From assembly GCF_016859285.1 (NCBI RefSeq), contig NC_053415.1:9596501-9660500 (forward strand): 64,000 nucleotides of DNA, in the 5' to 3' direction. The stretch's first letter is position 1. The number at the start of each line of letters is the position of its first letter. Source of the stretch: Xiphias gladius. Lineage: Eukaryota > Chordata > Actinopteri > Istiophoriformes > Xiphiidae. The notes under the pieces are model-generated. The model was not told the origin of the DNA. It saw only the letters and a program-made list of their open reading frames with translations, and made no database searches. The translations under genes were made by a program, and so were the position numbers. Positions 60,783 through 64,000 of the stretch are shown one piece after another.

Positions 60783-61900
60783 ACCTCTCCCTTCAAATGC
60801 TACTTTGCTTGTGTCACAGCATCAGTGGTTGCAGAGTCAGGGGGTTAAAGTGTGCTGTAGTTACGTCCCTAACAAATTCTCTTCTCTCTTTACACCACCT
60901 ATTAATACCAACTTTGGTTAAACACCTGTGGGAACAAAAGAGTAGGTTGGTCCATTAAATCAAGCGTAGACCTATCATCACAAAGAAAAAAAACCATGAT
61001 AACAATAATGTTAATTACAGTTATAGAAACAAAAAATTATGTTTATATTCTGTCTTACTTATCCAAATGCATTGTGTGTAACCTTGAGGTCTAACAAATC
61101 TGTTGAATACATTTCATTACTCAAAACATTTACAAAAGGGTTTTTTTATTTTAATGTTTTAAATTCAGCATTGTTTTCATGTTTACTAGCTAGCAGTCTT
61201 CTTCATGAGTGTGAAGGAAACAAACAAAGCAGGGACCCACTATTAGAAAAACAGCTCCATAGTGCTAAGGGAGATCTAAAATTTAAATTCAAATGTAAAT
61301 TTAGATCAAAAAATTTAAAAATTAATAACCACAATTAACAGAAAAACACAACTGGACATTATAATATGAAATACTTCAAAACTGATCCAATATTTGTGCC
61401 ACAATTGTGCACGATGCATACCTGAAGGAATTAATTTGTACAAGTGGCAGGTAGACGAGGGCAACAGTAAAGCACAACATCAATTATTTTTGTTAGTTTT
61501 GTTTTGTTTACTGGGTACTATACTGGGTATACCTCTGAGTCAACTAATGTGTTCTGATGCGCACCCGGCTCTGCCTATGGATTGTGTCACAGTGATCTTG
61601 GGTAATGTAGCAGGGTGTCAGGTGTGAAAATGATAACACTCCACAGCAGAATGATTTGACATGTCCTGATGTTCCTTGGTCTGTTTCTCACTGGTAAAGG
61701 ACCAGCGTATTGACTGTTCGCATGGCTTGTCCTTCTGGTGAGGGGAAAAACCAATGCTCACTGTTAATTCACCCAGAATGATGTGCTGATGAAAAAAGGG
61801 GATTCCTCATGGGGAGCACTCTGTCAGTCAATCTATATATCAAGTTATTGTCCCTTCCAGGTTTTGTAGTACAGCAGTGCAGTTTTACAATAATGAGTCT
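60783..61900. other. Intergenic stretch after odorant receptor
   Basis: No gene or clear element was recognised upstream of the receptor on the - strand. The receptor promoter and any non-coding first exon should lie here, but no signal was decisive. Confidence 0.4.
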
Positions 61901-61925
61901 GGTCATTTAGGCGTCAGTAAAATTA

Positions 61926-62500
61926 TTGACTGAGTGGGCCCATTGCCTCCGTCTAAACCTGGCACTTCTTACCTGTTAACAGTTGTGAGCCAGGGCACAA
62001 GGTGGTCTGTAGTGCATGCTCTGTCGCAGTTGTTTTCTATCTTCCATGTTCCCAAAGTCGCTCAGTCTGATCAGTGGGCAAATTTTTCATCTGAAAACTT
62101 GCACTTTAAACAAAATTTGGTAACATGCAGAGAGCCAAGGTACCTTGGGTGGGACGTTATGACCCCTGCCTGCAGCTTCAGGATACTCCTTCATCACAGT
62201 GGAGAGGTATCTGAAGCTCACCCACGAGGCTAGAACCTTCAGAACCTTCCTGCACCTGACGTAATATGTGATGAAGGCAGAGGGACTGAATGGGCCCAGT
62301 ATTAAACATACTCTGCATAGTCCTAGCTCTATGCAGCTTAACAAGCAGACCATCCACAATCCTGCAGTTTCTGCTGGGGCAGGTGGCCTTACCAAGAATT
62401 GAGCTGGAGAGAGGTGGAAGGAAACCAGTGGAGAGCGAGGGCATGATCCACTGGAGGGAGTGAAACACAAGCAACCTGCTTCCTACCACCCATATTTGAG
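61926..62500 (+). mobile_element. Ty3-type LTR retrotransposon integrase remnant
   Basis: The + frame from about 61934 reads GPLPPSKPGTSYLLTVVSQG, then FSIFHVPKVAQSDQWANFSS. This is the pattern of a retrotransposon integrase core (VGPLP.SK...YLLT...TR, then F..FG.PK..QSDQG.NF). A stretch between these two motifs is shorter than usual and the frame decays afterwards, so only a broken fragment remains. No long terminal repeats were identified, so the boundaries are approximate. Confidence 0.65.
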
Positions 62501-63850
62501 AATATTTATATTATATATGTATATTTGGTGCACATCCACATGCTCCTCAGATCCAAGAGGGGGATGCTGTGAGGTTTGACCTCTTCAAAACAGCAGGCTA
62601 ACTAGTCACTACTTGCCATTTGCTTCCCATAGAATAATCAATTGTCCTCAGAGGAGAGCACTGTTTCCACATCCTCAACTTCCAAATCTTCTTCCTCCTC
62701 CAACACTAAAGTGGGGGCAGGAACAGAGGTAATATGAGGCCAGTCTGCTGAAGGCCCAAGAATGGGGGAAGGCAGAGGGACACGCCAGGGCCCTGAACAC
62801 GGCCCCTTTTCTTTTCTCGCTCTGGTCATTTTGCCAGTTTTTGTCTTAAGCACTTCAGAAAGAGAGGAACCTGTTTGTGTTGCTCTAAAAAAGTGGCAAC
62901 GGGCATCTCTGGTACCCGCATTATAAAACAATCCTTGCATGACTGTGGGTTTGCCCTGGAAAATACTGCATGATTATGTCCCAAACCGAAGACACGCTTG
63001 TCATCAGAACCATCTTTTAATGGCATAGAAATGCCACAACCCATGTAAGAGTGTCCGTGCTGGCTTGCCATACTTGACTGCTTAGACATATTGTACTAGC
63101 ATTGAGATTAGTGGGGGCTGGGAATAGCAGCACCCCTGAAAGTATTCTCACTTGCCTTCTTTCTACTAGCCTTGTGGGAGTTAGCTTATACAACTGGCAA
63201 AAAACTCTGTCAAGTTTGTTTGGCGCGTTGACTAGCGTTCTGCGAGATGCATGTCTTTAATAGGAGAAAGAGAGGAGAGACCTAGCCAACTAGGTCTTCA
63301 CTAAACATGGACTACCACTACCATACAAGCAATACGCTTCAGTAGCATGTCTGCTGTTTCACTTCAGAGACAGAGAAATGCTAGAGGGCCACACCTATGT
63401 TGTGCACAGACACAATTTAAACTTACTCATGGTTCCTCATTATCCGCAATTTATTTTTCAAATATTTATTCTTTGTGTTGCTGTTTTCCTTGCTTTTATC
63501 ATACACCCTGCAGGTTATTTGTTTTAAGAAACTAATACTGTTTATGGCAATACACTTAATGGAGATTTAAAGATGGATGGCTTCCCTTTTCCTATATGGA
63601 GGCTACTGGTTCACATTTTAGCAGGGAGAGACTTTTTGTTATGAGTATAACATTCATTATTGCCTGATAACATCTCCTCTCCAAATTAATCAAAGCAAGC
63701 AATCCATAACGATAGAGTTGTTTTTTTTCAATATGTTTAAGTTTCCATGTCATGCTTATATGAACTGGTAATGGAATTAGGATAGGGTTTCATCCTTATG
63801 TTAACCCTCCCACTGTCCTCATATTCAGTATAGACCCTGTGTCCTCCAGG
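62501..63850. other. Transposon-rich stretch, no clear gene
   Basis: Two overlapping - strand frames (62638-62940 with an acidic EEEEDLEVEDVE tail, and 62826-63089) are longer than most chance frames but show no domain I recognise. They may be decayed parts of the neighbouring elements. Confidence 0.35.
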
Positions 63851-64000
63851 TCAAAGTGTCCCACCTTCACTAAACCCCCAATTGGCACATGTAGGATAGT
63901 AAGCAAGTGCAAAGCCTTTGCAGATATATTTCTTGCACCTGCAGCACATGTTATGTCTTTTGCAGTCCTTCTTTGGCGGGCAGATGTGACACCTCTTCCT
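63851..64000 (-). mobile_element. piggyBac-type transposase, C-terminal cysteine-rich end (partial)
   Basis: Read on the - strand from the window edge, the frame encodes RKRCHICPPKKDC, then CCRCKKYICKGFAL, YYPTCANW and a stop at 63853-63851. The spacing of cysteines (C-x2-C...C-x2-C...C) matches the C-terminal zinc-binding domain of piggyBac/PGBD4-like transposases. The rest of the transposase lies beyond the window. One or two expected metal ligands appear substituted (YPTC in place of H..C-x2-C), so it may be degenerate. Terminal repeats were not found. Confidence 0.65.

Noticed and set aside
62638-63089. Two overlapping - strand frames of 100 and 87 codons
   Set aside because: No recognisable motif apart from an acidic run. 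They lie between two transposon remnants and are more likely debris than a gene.
1-64000. CRISPR arrays, operons, riboswitches, bacterial insertion sequences
   Set aside because: None were seen, and none are expected in vertebrate nuclear DNA.

Overview
The window looks like nuclear DNA from a ray-finned (teleost, probably percomorph-like) fish. It is AT-rich, its genes are intron-split with GT-AG junctions, it carries long dinucleotide repeats, and its interspersed repeats are of kinds common in fish genomes. The encoded proteins are close to vertebrate orthologues, and the last gene is a fish-type odorant receptor. No bacterial, plasmid or CRISPR feature was seen.

Layout, left to right. 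(1) 1-4703: non-coding DNA, probably an upstream intron of asic4, with an inverted-repeat element (804-1187) and repeat fragments. (2) 4704-8242, + strand: the last five coding exons of asic4, an acid-sensing/ENaC-family channel subunit. Its long downstream region holds CT and GT microsatellites. (3) 21706-16257, - strand: complete chpf (chondroitin polymerizing factor, 4 coding exons, 766 aa), tail-to-tail with asic4. Poly(A) signals of the two strands lie within about 50 bp of each other near 13240-13290. (4) 24726-32888, + strand: complete pdxk (pyridoxal kinase, 11 coding exons, 311 aa), head-to-head with chpf. Its first intron carries a decayed Tc1-type transposon, its second a decayed hAT element. 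(5) about 35600-53800, + strand: complete agpat3 (1-acylglycerol-3-phosphate acyltransferase 3, 8 coding exons, 377 aa), with non-coding leader exons. The spliced leader contains a 41-codon open frame that would encode a single-pass membrane microprotein. (6) 56924-57533, + strand: a frameshifted remnant of a GIMAP/AIG1-type GTPase. (7) 60782-59811, - strand: an intact single-exon odorant receptor. (8) 61900-64000: transposon debris, with a Ty3-type integrase fragment and the C-terminal cysteine-rich end of a piggyBac-type transposase at the window edge.

The four main genes do not form a shared pathway. asic4-chpf corresponds to a block I recall on human 2q35, and pdxk-agpat3 to human 21q22.3, so the window appears to join two conserved blocks. 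The right end, with a GTPase pseudogene, a receptor-family gene and transposons, has the character of a fast-evolving region.

The most interesting unexplained signals are the spliced microprotein frame ahead of agpat3 (39343-44835), two perfect palindromes of 26 and 28 bp (18043-18068 and 34452-34479), and the decayed GTPase gene. All calls come from reading the sequence. No database search was run.
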